Source: an uncultured Lachnospiraceae bacterium (lineage in GTDB: Bacteria > Bacillota > Clostridia > Lachnospirales > Lachnospiraceae). Taken from it: DNA of 60,378 nt. The position numbers and the translations under genes were made by a program. The notes under the pieces were generated by a model, which worked only from the letters and a program-made list of their open reading frames with translations, was not told the origin of the DNA and searched no databases. The DNA lies in NCBI GenBank assembly GCA_910588655.1, contig CAJUPJ010000019.1, forward strand, positions 1 to 60,378, read 5' to 3'. Shown here piece after piece: positions 1 to 9,681 of this stretch; positions within the stretch are counted from its first letter, which is position 1; the number at the start of each line of letters is the position of its first letter.

Positions 1-102
1 ATATTGCTTGTAGTTTCAAAATTGTGATAATCTGATACAACTTCCTGTTTTTTTTTGATTTTGTACTATTGTTTAGATATTTTGAAAGTGCATAACCAAT
101 AA

Positions 103-153
103 ACAAAAAATGCTTATAAATCATGTTATAAAAGATTTCTAAGCATTTTTTGT
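103..153. terminator. bidirectional hairpin terminator
   Basis: A 14-bp inverted repeat, ACAAAAAATGCTTA at 103-116 against TAAGCATTTTTTGT at 140-153, gives A/T-flanked stems on both strands. It lies just downstream of the minus-strand remnant ending at 158 and would terminate it. Positions 1-102 show nothing I can assign. Confidence 0.6.
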
Positions 154-157
154 TTTG

Positions 158-394
158 TCAAATATCCAGATTATTTTCAGCATCTATAAATATCTGCATT
201 TCGCTATTTAGATAGAGTCTTGCGTATTCGAGTGGATTGTCTATCGCCAGCGCATTTAGCACATGGTCTGTCTATGGTGTAGTTTTCAATCCTGTTTCAG
301 CCTTATTACAGTCAATTCGTAATATGTAGCCATCAAAGATAGTAATGTCAATGCCATTATGGTACATATTGTAACTTGCAGAAATAAAATTCAT
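158..394 (-). pseudogene. small DUF6061-like protein gene interrupted by an in-frame amber codon
   Basis: Read on the minus strand from the ATG at 392-394, this gives a 78-residue reading frame broken once by TAG at 272-274 (codon 41). Translation before the stop begins MNFISASYNMYH; after it comes a stretch with NPLEYARLYLN. The layout (short beta-strand opening, then a DNPLxYAxLxLN helix) resembles the small DUF6061 proteins that accompany mobile elements in Clostridia; this is recalled family knowledge, not a search result. A good AGGAG ribosome binding site sits 9 bases before the ATG, so the gene was recently functional. It is a single-mutation pseudogene unless amber is read through. 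The 395-678 stretch to its right holds nothing I can assign. Confidence 0.55.
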
Positions 395-678
395 ATCATC
401 AACTCCTAGCATTCTAAAATTTAAGCATATCTTTCAGAGCGATTACCTTTTCATTATTTATTATTTGATATTATAGTTTTCCCTTTCCCTCATTTTTGCC
501 CTTATCAGCACTTGTAATCATGAGGGAAACGATATAAAATGATGTAATGAATAAAATAAAGTTGACTTGCTTAAATTTAGAGTTTTCAAGGGTTGACGGC
601 ATTTTTTATGATAGTTTATAACAATTATTAAATATCCTCAAATGAAAGGATTAACAATTCCAATTTGTGGAGTAGTGA

Positions 679-1038
679 ATGGGAACATTTTTCCGAAAAA
701 GGAGAAACTTAATTGAATATGGAACTAAAATGGGAGTATGTGATTTAAGAATTGGATATAATGACAACCTATATTTTGGCGGACATATTGGATACAGGAT
801 TTTTCCAGAATACAGGGGAAACCATTATGCAGGTAAGGCTTGCTTATTATTATTCCAGCTAGCAAGAAAGCATAATATGGAATATTTATATATAACCTGT
901 AATCCAGACAATTATGCCTCAAAAAAGACCTGTGAATATGCTGGTGGTAAATTATTAGAAATAGCAGAACTTCCTGAAGGAAATTACATGCGTGATGATT
1001 GTGAGTTTGAAAAATGTATATATAAATTTACCTTGTAA
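679..1038 (+). CDS. GNAT-family N-acetyltransferase, N-terminally truncated remnant
   Basis: The 119 residues match the C-terminal two thirds of a GNAT acetyltransferase: a central GHIGYRIFPEYRGNHYAGKA segment has the acetyl-CoA-binding R/Q-x-x-G-x-G/A character, followed by a YITCNPDNYAS strand-loop-helix and a FEKCIYKF end. Full-length relatives I know are about 170-180 residues and begin before the strand equivalent to KMGVCDLRIGYN, so about 50-60 N-terminal residues are missing and the first ~17 residues here are probably not native. GGAG at 669-672 precedes the ATG, so some translation is possible. It lies beside another broken small gene, consistent with an eroded accessory patch. Substrate unknown; probably inactive. 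Confidence 0.6.
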   Translation: MGTFFRKRRNLIEYGTKMGVCDLRIGYNDNLYFGGHIGYRIFPEYRGNHYAGKACLLLFQLARKHNMEYLYITCNPDNYASKKTCEYAGGKLLEIAELPEGNYMRDDCEFEKCIYKFTL

Positions 1039-1087
1039 AAATTTTTCTTCTGTCTTGTTTAAAGTGCCGGACTAAAAAATAATATAT

Positions 1088-1124
1088 AAAAACGTTTCCA
1101 GGCATAAAACCCAGAAACGTTTTT
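1088..1124. terminator. bidirectional hairpin terminator
   Basis: AAAAACGTTTC (1088-1098) pairs with GAAACGTTTTT (1114-1124). The U-tract works in both directions, ending the plus-strand GNAT remnant and the minus-strand leuA. Confidence 0.75.
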
Positions 1125-1184
1125 ATAATTTATCTGCTACACAAATCCTGCAAATAACAATACTCCCATTTTAAATATAAAAAT

Positions 1185-2846
1185 TTATTTCATAGTTTTA
1201 TTTACTGCATTTACAAGAGCATGTATTGAAGCTGTTATAATATCTTCATCTGTAGCCACGCCCCATACAGGTTTATCATCATTATCAGTTGTAATGCCTA
1301 CATAACAGATTGCAACAGCATTAGAATTCCTTGACAGTGAATGTTCCTCATACTCCGCAAGATGGTACACTGTGTTAAAGTGCTTACGTATTGCATTATT
1401 AACAGCATTAAGGCGTCCATTTCCTTTTGCTGTAACAACTGTAACTGTACCGCCTTCTTTAATAGAAACTGATGCAATAATCCCGTCCTTCTGTTCAAAA
1501 TGGGACTCTGTAACATCAAATTTATGTTTAACCATCGAATAATTCTTACGGAATATCTGCAACATATCATCTGGTGAAAGTTCTGCATGTTCATGGTCAG
1601 AAACACCCTTCATAAGATAACCGACCTCTTCACGCATTTTATCTGGCAGTACAATCCCGAAGTTCTGTTTAAGGACATACGCAACACCGCCTTTGCCAGA
1701 CTGGCTGTTTATACGGATTACATCTGAATCGTAAGTCCTTCCGACATCCTTAGGGTCAATTGGCAGATATGGCACAGTCCAGTATTTGCTTTTGCCCTCA
1801 TCATGGTAAGCCATGCCCTTGGAAATAGCATCCTGGTGTGAACCTGAAAATGCTGTAAATACAAGTTCACCTGCATATGGCTGGCGCACTGGTACTTTCA
1901 TATCAGTAAGTTCTTCATACATATCCGCAATTTCCTGCATATTTGTAAAGTCAAGCCCCGAATCAACACCATGTGAATGAAGGTTCATAGCTGTAGTTAC
2001 TATATCAAGGTTGCCTGTTCTCTCACCATTGCCAAACAAAGTACCTTCAAGCCTGTCAGCACCTGCAAGCACACCAAGTTCTGCTGTTGCAACCCCTGTT
2101 CCCCTGTCATTATGCGGATGGAGTGACAACACAACATTATTGCGGAAGCTTAAATGTTTATGCACATATTCAATCTGGCTTGCAAATACGTGTGGCATTG
2201 CATTTTCAACAGTTGAAGGAATATTAATTACTGCCCTTGCATTTTCTTCTGGCTTCCATATATCAAGGACTGCATTACACACATCAACTGCATATTCTAC
2301 TTCTGTACCATGAAAACTTTCAGGGCTGTATTCAAAGCGTATATTTCCCTGGACTTCTTCTGCAAGTTCTTTTAACAATACTGCACCATCTACAGCAATC
2401 TGTTTAATCTCTTCCTTTGATTTTTTAAATACCTGTTCCCTCTGTGCTACAGATGTAGAATTATAAACATGTACTATAGCATTAGGTGCACCATCTACAG
2501 CTTCAAATGTTTTCCTGATAATATGTTCCCTTGCCTGTGTAAGTACCTGTACAGTTACATCACCAGGTATAAGGTTTCTTTCTATAAGTGTACGCAGAAA
2601 GTTATACTCTGTTTCAGATGCTGCTGGGAAACCTACTTCAATCTCTTTAAAACCAATTTTTACAAGCATCTTAAAAAAAGCAACTTTCTGTTCAAGACCC
2701 ATAGGCTCAATTAACGCCTGGTTGCCATCACGCAAATCAACACTGCACCATACAGGGGCTTGGCTTATAGCGTCCTTCTTTACCCAGTCAAAACATTCCT
2801 CAGGTGGCATAAAATAACTTTTCTGGTACTTCTCAAAACCTTTCAT
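1185..2846 (-). CDS. leuA: 2-isopropylmalate synthase
   Basis: Cytoplasmic first enzyme of leucine biosynthesis, condensing acetyl-CoA with 2-oxoisovalerate. At 553 aa it matches the longer (type 2, fungal/actinobacterial-like) LeuA class rather than the ~510-aa E. coli type. The DRE-TIM metallolyase signature appears near residue 37 as SVDLRDGNQAL; the metal-binding HPHNDRGTG segment lies near residue 243, followed by a GNGERTGN loop near 273; the C-terminal ~120 residues (from about 430) form the leucine-sensing LeuA dimer domain. The start at 2846 has a GGAAATGG-type ribosome binding site. A leucine T-box lies directly upstream, so expression should rise when tRNA-Leu is uncharged. No other leu genes are adjacent. 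Only leucine biosynthesis fits. Confidence 0.93.
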   Translation of the reverse strand: MKGFEKYQKSYFMPPEECFDWVKKDAISQAPVWCSVDLRDGNQALIEPMGLEQKVAFFKMLVKIGFKEIEVGFPAASETEYNFLRTLIERNLIPGDVTVQVLTQAREHIIRKTFEAVDGAPNAIVHVYNSTSVAQREQVFKKSKEEIKQIAVDGAVLLKELAEEVQGNIRFEYSPESFHGTEVEYAVDVCNAVLDIWKPEENARAVINIPSTVENAMPHVFASQIEYVHKHLSFRNNVVLSLHPHNDRGTGVATAELGVLAGADRLEGTLFGNGERTGNLDIVTTAMNLHSHGVDSGLDFTNMQEIADMYEELTDMKVPVRQPYAGELVFTAFSGSHQDAISKGMAYHDEGKSKYWTVPYLPIDPKDVGRTYDSDVIRINSQSGKGGVAYVLKQNFGIVLPDKMREEVGYLMKGVSDHEHAELSPDDMLQIFRKNYSMVKHKFDVTESHFEQKDGIIASVSIKEGGTVTVVTAKGNGRLNAVNNAIRKHFNTVYHLAEYEEHSLSRNSNAVAICYVGITTDNDDKPVWGVATDEDIITASIHALVNAVNKTMK

Positions 2847-2922
2847 AATTAATAACCATTTCCTTTCTATAAATACCAGGCCCTATGCACAAGACCTTAT
2901 TAACATTATATGGCAATACATG

Positions 2923-3205
2923 AAAAAACCCGTCTCTGTATACAAATACATAGAGACGGGAGAATATACTCACGCGGTACCACTCTTATTCATGGAATAA
3001 CCATGCTCTCACAGGTGCATCTGCTTTCGCTTCAAAACCCTTCCCCTGTAACGGTGGGACTCCGTCCAAATCTACTTATACTTCAACCGGCAGCTCCAAG
3101 GCGAGTTCACTACTTCACTTCTGCTGTTTCACATCAGCCAACAGCTTTCTGGATTCCATTTCATAGTTACTATTCCTTTTCTTTGCTTTATCTGCACTAT
3201 ACTAT
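2923..3205 (-). promoter_or_regulatory. T-box leader (leucine) for leuA
   Basis: On the minus strand the leader shows the T-box motif AGAGTGGTACCGCG (plus 2973-2986). It is followed by an intrinsic terminator, GAGACGGG (2953-2960) against CCCGTCTC (2929-2936), with a U-run at 2923-2928. Stem I is recognisable from its AGTA turn, a distal loop ending GTGAAACAGC, and a GTGAACTCGCC segment that places a candidate CTC (Leu) specifier at 3103-3105. Uncharged tRNA-Leu should stabilise the antiterminator and allow leuA transcription. The specifier assignment is by eye; the T-box itself is unambiguous. Confidence 0.92.
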
Positions 3206-3425
3206 AACATAAATATCCGGATTTGAAAAGACCTTTTTTTACCTTCATCTTATTTCCTGTAATTTATTTAATTTTTCTAATGCATTTTTTACTATATAGT
3301 GATAATATATGGTTATATACAGGTTTACCCCTGCGCGCTGCCTTGTGGATACCTGTTTTTACACTATTACTGGCATTTATGCCAGAAACATACTAATTGC
3401 TTGCGGCGCAGAAATGAGGTTAGAA

Positions 3426-4817
3426 ATGTTAGGAAGAAAATCCCGCAAAAAAACGGGATTAAATATTATTATTGTTGGATGTGGAAAAGTAGGGGCGACT
3501 TTAACTGAACAACTGTCAAAGGAAAGCCATGATATTACTCTTATTGACAAAAATCCCGAAAAAATACAGCATCTTGCCAATACCTATGATGTTATGGGGC
3601 TTGCAGGCAATGGCGCAAGTTATAATGTACAGATGGAGGCAGGCATTGAAGATGCAGACCTTCTAATAGCTGTTACGGACTCTGATGAATTAAACCTGCT
3701 CTGCTGTACTGTTGCCAAACGTGTAGGCGACTGTGCTGCCATAGCACGTGTCCGCACTCCTGATTATAGTGAAGAAAGTGCTTACCTCAGGCAAAAACTT
3801 GGGCTTGCCATGATTATTAACCCTGAACTTGCAGCAGCACATGAAGTTGCCCGCCTGCTTTACCTGCCTACAGCATTAGAAGTAAACCCTTTTGCACATG
3901 GAAGGGTAGAACTGATTAAATTTAAGCTTCCAGAGAACAATATCCTGGCAAACCAGACAATAGTAAACCTTGGTAAAAAGGGTGTTTCACAAAATGTACT
4001 GTTTTGTGCTGTAGAACGTGATGGTGAAATAATTATCCCTACAGGAATGTTTACACTTGCTGCTGGTGATGTAGTTTCATTTGTATCTTCACGCCGGGAT
4101 GCAAGAAATTTCCTTTCTAAAATTGGATTTGATATAAAACAGGTTAATAATACAATGATAATTGGCGGAGGAAAGGCTGCATATTACCTGGCTAAACAGC
4201 TTCTTCCAATGGGCATTGATGTTAAAATAATAGAAAGTAACTTTGAACGCTGTGAGGAGCTTAATGCACTGCTTCCAAAGGCAATTATTATAAATGGTGA
4301 CGGAACTAATGAGGAACTTCTAAAAGAAGAAGGAATTAAAAATATAGAGTCCTTTGTACCACTAACTGGTATTGATGAGGAAAATATTTTCCTGACACTT
4401 TATGCAAGGGAAGTTTCCAATGCAAAAGTTATTACAAAAATTAACCGTATTAACTTTAAAAATGTTATAAGCCACCTGGACTTAGGCAGTGTAATATACC
4501 CTAAATATATAACTGCTGAAGCAATACTTGCCTATGTACGTGCTAAAACTGCCTCTATTGGCAGTAATGTTGAAACACTTTACCATATGTTTGACTCACG
4601 TGTAGAAGCCCTTGAATTCCTTATTGACAGGGAATCAGAAGTTACTAATATTCCTATTATGGAAATGAACCTTAAGAAAAACCTTTTGTTATGCTGCATA
4701 CAGAGAAATGGCAAAACAATAATACCATCAGGTACTGACATGATAATGCCTGGTGATACTGTGGTAATAGTTACAACACATACAGGTTTTGATAACATCC
4801 AGGATATTCTGGTGTAG
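3426..4817 (+). CDS. trkA: Trk potassium uptake regulatory subunit TrkA
   Basis: Peripheral NAD(H)-binding gating subunit of the Trk K+ transporter, 463 aa. It has two tandem RCK units: the first Rossmann motif reads IIIVGCGKVGATL near residue 15, the second TMIIGGGKAAYYL near residue 240, each followed by an RCK-C lobe. A longer frame opens at 3309, but its first ~39 residues have no TrkA character; GAGGT at 3415-3419 spaced 6 bases before the ATG at 3426 decides the start. TrkH follows after only 9 bases, so the two form an operon encoding regulator and pore. Confidence 0.92.
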   Translation: MLGRKSRKKTGLNIIIVGCGKVGATLTEQLSKESHDITLIDKNPEKIQHLANTYDVMGLAGNGASYNVQMEAGIEDADLLIAVTDSDELNLLCCTVAKRVGDCAAIARVRTPDYSEESAYLRQKLGLAMIINPELAAAHEVARLLYLPTALEVNPFAHGRVELIKFKLPENNILANQTIVNLGKKGVSQNVLFCAVERDGEIIIPTGMFTLAAGDVVSFVSSRRDARNFLSKIGFDIKQVNNTMIIGGGKAAYYLAKQLLPMGIDVKIIESNFERCEELNALLPKAIIINGDGTNEELLKEEGIKNIESFVPLTGIDEENIFLTLYAREVSNAKVITKINRINFKNVISHLDLGSVIYPKYITAEAILAYVRAKTASIGSNVETLYHMFDSRVEALEFLIDRESEVTNIPIMEMNLKKNLLLCCIQRNGKTIIPSGTDMIMPGDTVVIVTTHTGFDNIQDILV

Positions 4818-4826
4818 GAGGCAGCA

Positions 4827-6299
4827 ATGAATAATTCTATAATCAGGTATATTTTAGGATGTGTACTTAAAATTGAAACTATACTGCTCCTCTTCCCATG
4901 CCTTGTTGCAATTATCTATAAGGAAGATAAAGGAATTTACTATTTCATTACAGCATGTATATGCCTTGTGCTTGGCATACTTTTAACACTTAAAAAACCA
5001 GAAAGCCTTGTATTTTATTTAAAAGAAGGAAGCGCAGCAACTGCATTAAGCTGGATTATAATGAGTTTATTTGGCGCTTTGCCTTTCTGGCTTTCAGGTG
5101 AAATACCATCATTTACTGATGCACTTTTTGAAACTGTATCAGGCTTTACAACAACAGGCGCTTCTATCCTAAGTGATGTTGAAGCCCTTTCGCATTGTAG
5201 TTTATTCTGGCGCAGTTTTACACACTGGATTGGTGGCATGGGTGTATTAGTCTTCCTGCTTGCAGTTATCCCGTTAAGCGGAGGTTCACAAATCAACCTT
5301 ATGCGTGCCGAAAGCCCTGGCCCTTCTGTAGGAAAGCTTGTACCTAAAATTAAAACTACAGCACGCCTTTTGTATATTATATATTTTGGAATGACTATAT
5401 TACAGATAATTTTTATGCTTGCTGGCGGCTTAGAATTATTTGATACCCTGGCAATCACTTTTGGTACAGCAGGTACAGGAGGATTTGGCATTAAGAATGA
5501 CAGTATTGGAGGTTATTCACCATATATCCAATGGGTTGTGGCAATTTTTATGGTTTTATTCGGGGTGAACTTTAATATGTACTATCTGTTTCTCTACCGC
5601 AAATGGCGTAAAGCATTAAGTATAGAAGAAGTACATACATACTTTATATTAATTATTATATCAGTAACTGTTATTTTTATAAATATAGCCAAAACCATAG
5701 GTTCAGCATCTGATGCACTGCGCCATGCGTTTTTCCAGGTTTCAACATTAATTACTTCGACCGGGTTTTCAACAACTGATTATGACCTATGGCCGCAGAC
5801 TTCTAAAACTGTGCTTATAGTTGTTATGTTTATAGGTGCATGTGCAGGCAGCACCGGCGGCGGGATTAAGGTGTCACGTGTAATTATTTTAGTAAAATCC
5901 ATAAAAAAAGAAATGGCATCTTATATACACCCAAAATGTATACAGAAAATTAAAATGGATGGAAAGCCGGTTGAGCATGAAATAGTGCGTGCAACAAATG
6001 TTTATTTTGTAGCATTTACAATTATATTTTTCTTATCTGTACTGGCAGTTTCAATTGATAATAAAGATTTTACTACTAACTTTACAGCAGTCCTTGCAAC
6101 TATAAATAATATGGGGCCTGGACTGGCAGAGGCAGGGCCAGCACAGAATTTTGGAAGTTTCAGCATTTTTTCAAAAATTGTCCTGATGTTTGATATGCTT
6201 GCCGGACGTCTGGAATTGTTTCCGTTATTAATACTCTTCCATCCCGGCATATGGAAAGAATTGTTTATTAAAAAAAGAAAACCTGGACAAAAGAAATAA
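4827..6299 (+). CDS. trkH: Trk potassium uptake transmembrane subunit TrkH
   Basis: Integral membrane K+ translocating subunit, 490 aa, with the four pseudo-repeat pore loops visible: SGFTTTGAS, GTAGTGGFG, TSTGFSTTDYD and NNMGPGL, each carrying the selectivity-filter glycine. Many hydrophobic segments span the length. The ribosome binding site GTAGGAGG overlaps the trkA stop region. It partners with TrkA immediately upstream and depends on it for gating. It could be called KtrB-like, but its length and the TrkA-type (two-RCK) partner favour TrkH. Confidence 0.92.
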   Translation: MNNSIIRYILGCVLKIETILLLFPCLVAIIYKEDKGIYYFITACICLVLGILLTLKKPESLVFYLKEGSAATALSWIIMSLFGALPFWLSGEIPSFTDALFETVSGFTTTGASILSDVEALSHCSLFWRSFTHWIGGMGVLVFLLAVIPLSGGSQINLMRAESPGPSVGKLVPKIKTTARLLYIIYFGMTILQIIFMLAGGLELFDTLAITFGTAGTGGFGIKNDSIGGYSPYIQWVVAIFMVLFGVNFNMYYLFLYRKWRKALSIEEVHTYFILIIISVTVIFINIAKTIGSASDALRHAFFQVSTLITSTGFSTTDYDLWPQTSKTVLIVVMFIGACAGSTGGGIKVSRVIILVKSIKKEMASYIHPKCIQKIKMDGKPVEHEIVRATNVYFVAFTIIFFLSVLAVSIDNKDFTTNFTAVLATINNMGPGLAEAGPAQNFGSFSIFSKIVLMFDMLAGRLELFPLLILFHPGIWKELFIKKRKPGQKK

Positions 6300-6309
6300 A
6301 ATAAAAAGA

Positions 6310-6350
6310 TGCTTCTGCCTGTATATTAATTACAGGCAGAAGCACCTTTT
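6310..6350. terminator. terminator of trkAH
   Basis: TGCTTCTGCCTGTA (6310-6323) pairs with TACAGGCAGAAGCA (6331-6344), followed by CCTTTTATT. A perfect 14-bp stem, 11 bases after the trkH stop. Confidence 0.85.
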
Positions 6351-6352
6351 AT

Positions 6353-6840
6353 TCAGGAACGCCTTCCGTGTTCTTGTAACCATAATACTGATTGTTCCAG
6401 TGACTTTATTGTTTTGGTTTCAATAACGCATCTGCAACTGTGTTTTCTGGCAATTCCAATATGCGCCTTTAAATCTATTTCCCCTGTACCTAATGTCATA
6501 TGGTCTTTGCTTCCAGCAGAATCATGCAAATGGAAATGCCTTAACTTTCCTTCATTCTGCATAATAAAGCTTTCATCTATATTTGAACAGCTGTTGCTAT
6601 GCCCTATATCCCAGGTTAAAGCAAAAACATCACTTTCTAAAAGCATTTCGATAGCAGTTTTTTCATAATCCCTGCCTTTTCTGCCAGTTTCCTGAAATAA
6701 TCTGTATTTTCCAGCCTGTCTGCCTGGTACTCAGGCAAATTCATATTTAATTCCAGGAAATCAAGCCTTAACCGTCTGCATAATGCAATATTATCTTTTA
6801 TACTTTTATTTTCAATTAAAACCGGCATTCCAAAATCCAT
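6353..6840 (-). pseudogene. sugar isomerase/endonuclease-like TIM-barrel gene with an internal frameshifting deletion
   Basis: Two overlapping minus-strand frames carry the two ends of one xylose-isomerase-like (AP endonuclease 2 superfamily) TIM-barrel protein. Frame 1 (6840 to ~6685) gives the N-terminus, opening MDFGMPVLIENKS and continuing through LDFLELNMNLPEY. Frame 2 (from ~6680 to 6353) gives the C-terminal part: RDYEKTAIEMLLES, ALTWDIGHSNS, RHFHLHDSAGS, LGTGEIDL and CVIETKT. Intact relatives run ~260 aa, so roughly 120-130 central residues are deleted, with the join near 6680-6690 shifting frame. The ribosome binding site (GGGAGG) and start are intact. The metal-binding region in the deleted part is lost; non-functional. 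Confidence 0.8.
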
Positions 6841-6880
6841 ATATATCCTCCCATGTTAGTCCAGATAACCATGTGTATTC

Positions 6881-9661
6881 CTAATCTGTTATTTTAAAGC
6901 TGTAAGGGGCTTTTAAAATAAATTTACCATTCCCTTTATACTGGACAAGTGCGCTTATTTCTGCATTTTGCTTCTGCTTTTCACCTTTTTTATTAAAACT
7001 TATTCCAATATTTGTCCTGATTTCAGTTTTATCATCCTCAAGTATAATGAGGTAATTATTACTGCTGCCAAATTCATAATTATTGTTATAATTTTTTCTG
7101 TTAATTATATAATTATAACCACTAAGTTTATTTCCTGCAATTAAATTTTTATGGGATTTATAACTGCCCCCTGGATTATTTTTAACATTCCCAAAATAAT
7201 TTCCTAGCTTTGACTGTTGGTTTTTCTCTGATGAGCCAGATTTGTCATAGTTAAGACATACCTGCTCTATAAAATGCCTGTAATCTTCTTTTGTATATGA
7301 ATATAATTCATATTTCCCCATATCCATTTCATCAGATGATTTATCAAACATATAAAATGTTTTATATCCATCAAGTGTAAAAGGATTCTCAGTCATATAA
7401 AATGCAATCTCCTTTTCACCATCATTATCATAATCAGCCCTTCCAAGCTTTGACATCCTGAGTTTTAGATAAATGGCTGGTGAATTAGCAGAAGACAGGT
7501 TATCTTTTAATATATCCTCTTTGCTCCATTTTGATGAATCAAGTATATACACATCATAAGAAGCCTGGCATCCGCTTCCTGTACGCAATATAAATGCGCG
7601 GTTTGTATATCCCCAGTTCAGGAAATAAAGCACTTCTTCATCACTAAAAAATTTACCAGCATAACTAAGCCTTGCCCCATTAACTAATATAGATGATTTT
7701 TCCCCAGCTTCAATAAAATCTTTGTGGGAGAGCCCGCCAGCTATATTAATTATGATATCATTATCATAATCCCCATGCCATGTAATCCTGTGTATGCTTC
7801 CCCTGAAATATCCATCATTATAAAACTTATTCCAGCTTTTTTCTGTATTAATGTAGAATGGTACAGGTACAGCATCAGAATACATTCCATAGAAATCTTT
7901 TGCTTTATTTTTTGAAAAATTCTTAATCTTTTTAATTTTATTTGCACAGCGGTCTATTTTACTTTGTGGATAATATTTCCTGGCATCAAGCTGTAATTTT
8001 TTACTTTTAAATGGTACTTTCCATGATAAAGAAGAGTATGTATATTTTTCTTTATTCATAAAATATCCTTCTATTTCCTGTGCATATAATATTGTACTAT
8101 CAGCATCCCATAAATAGTTTCTTACAGAATGGTGTGTACAGATAACAAATTCACCATCCTTTATTGAAACAGGATTTGCAGTGCCATTACTTGCAAGGTA
8201 TGTCATAAGCTGGACTTTATCCTGTTCTTTATCATAGTAATAGATAAATGCATCTATTGTTTCATTAGTATTTGAAATTATCTCCCTTGTTACCAGAAGA
8301 CATGGTGTATTATCTGCAGCATATTGTATACTGAAATATAATTTTTCTGTATTCCCTTTCCAGTTCTTCCATTCAGGACGGGATTTTATTTTATTATTTA
8401 TAAAATCCTGGAATATTTTTTCTACTTTATATTTTGTTTTACTTCTGTCCGCAGTTTTGTTATTACTTGTCTTTTCTGCTTTAACGGATAAACTGGCAGG
8501 GGTTCCAGGATTTACATCCTGCACAGGAACTTTCTCCTTGGTAAGCCCACATCCTGCAATCATAATAGTAATAATTGCAATTATAAGTACATGGCACTTA
8601 TTAGATTTCTTTTTACCAGAATTAGAAAGCATTATTATCCTCTCCTTTAAATTAGATTTACTACCTGACATTTCAGTGGCAAGGCACAGCCTGTTTTGTC
8701 TTTTTTTCTGGCACATAATTATAAGCATCCTTCCATAATTATATCTTTCATTATCAGTGCAGTTTTCCAGCACTGTTTCATCACATGCAAGTTCTGCATC
8801 CTGTCTTGAGTAAAAAGCAGCAATCCAGACAAAAGGGTTAAACCAGTAAATACCAAGGCAGATTGTACGCATAAATGCCCATATATTGTCCCTATGCCTG
8901 ATATGTGTATATTCATGCGCCAGAACTTGTTCCAGATATTTTTCATTAACATTACGTTCTGTATAAGCAGCGTTATAACTGGCAGGAAGATAAACAGAAG
9001 GGCGGAATATTCCTGCAATACATGGAGTATTTATAATTTCTGATATAAATACATTAACACCTTCCAGATTAGTATGTATACATTTTCTGCTTCTCCCCAG
9101 CCTTTTATAAAATAAAGTATTAGATATTATTAAAAGCATAAAGAATATAACACTTCCAGATATCCAGATAATAATTGCACTTTTTGTTAAAACACTATAT
9201 AAATTTTTTTCTGTAGTTGTGTTTTTCTTTTCTGGAAACTTTTCCTGCTGGTTTTCTTTTTCTGTCTTTTTAATTTCCCCTGAAATATCATTCTTATTAT
9301 CTGCGTTTTTACTTTCCTTTAATGCTGGCTTCTGGCTGTTACTGTTATTTACACTCTTTTTATTTCCAGAAACAGGCATACTGGCAGAATTATTATATAT
9401 AATTTTCTCTATTGGTTTTTCCTTTTGTTGCTTTATATTTTCTGTAACAGAAACAGGAGTTTCCCTGCTGTTATTTAAAACATGCATTAAGTTCATAATG
9501 CTTGCCCTGCTCTCAATAAATGTTACTGGAATTAAAAGGCGTAAAAGCACTATTCCCCACAGCGGATATAGAATTAAAAAACTTACCTTATTTTTTAAAA
9601 GAAACCTGGCTGCAAGGACTGCAATTACCATTATAGAAGATGTAATAAAAAATGTAGCCAT
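6881..9661 (-). CDS. M56-family BlaR1/MecR1-like membrane sensor protease with large extracytoplasmic sensor region
   Basis: Multi-pass sensor with a cytoplasmic zinc metalloprotease domain, ~926 aa (BlaR1 is ~600). Two N-terminal membrane helices (about residues 5-50), a long low-complexity K/N/E linker (~70-155), and a third helix (~164-185) precede the gluzincin motif HEYTH (~residue 250) with WFNPFVW and the third-ligand motif ELACDE. A further membrane helix (~365-385) leads to a ~540-residue sensor region that is not penicillin-binding-protein-like; it includes a DYDNDGEKE calcium-loop-like motif. The start at 9661 is preferred over 9673 because GGAGGGAG lies directly before it. It follows a BlaI-type repressor by ~20 bases, the classic receptor/repressor pair; the signal sensed is unknown. 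Confidence 0.85.
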   Translation of the reverse strand: MATFFITSSIMVIAVLAARFLLKNKVSFLILYPLWGIVLLRLLIPVTFIESRASIMNLMHVLNNSRETPVSVTENIKQQKEKPIEKIIYNNSASMPVSGNKKSVNNSNSQKPALKESKNADNKNDISGEIKKTEKENQQEKFPEKKNTTTEKNLYSVLTKSAIIIWISGSVIFFMLLIISNTLFYKRLGRSRKCIHTNLEGVNVFISEIINTPCIAGIFRPSVYLPASYNAAYTERNVNEKYLEQVLAHEYTHIRHRDNIWAFMRTICLGIYWFNPFVWIAAFYSRQDAELACDETVLENCTDNERYNYGRMLIIMCQKKRQNRLCLATEMSGSKSNLKERIIMLSNSGKKKSNKCHVLIIAIITIMIAGCGLTKEKVPVQDVNPGTPASLSVKAEKTSNNKTADRSKTKYKVEKIFQDFINNKIKSRPEWKNWKGNTEKLYFSIQYAADNTPCLLVTREIISNTNETIDAFIYYYDKEQDKVQLMTYLASNGTANPVSIKDGEFVICTHHSVRNYLWDADSTILYAQEIEGYFMNKEKYTYSSLSWKVPFKSKKLQLDARKYYPQSKIDRCANKIKKIKNFSKNKAKDFYGMYSDAVPVPFYINTEKSWNKFYNDGYFRGSIHRITWHGDYDNDIIINIAGGLSHKDFIEAGEKSSILVNGARLSYAGKFFSDEEVLYFLNWGYTNRAFILRTGSGCQASYDVYILDSSKWSKEDILKDNLSSANSPAIYLKLRMSKLGRADYDNDGEKEIAFYMTENPFTLDGYKTFYMFDKSSDEMDMGKYELYSYTKEDYRHFIEQVCLNYDKSGSSEKNQQSKLGNYFGNVKNNPGGSYKSHKNLIAGNKLSGYNYIINRKNYNNNYEFGSSNNYLIILEDDKTEIRTNIGISFNKKGEKQKQNAEISALVQYKGNGKFILKAPYSFKITD

Positions 9662-9681
9662 CTCTCCCTCCATCCTGCACT

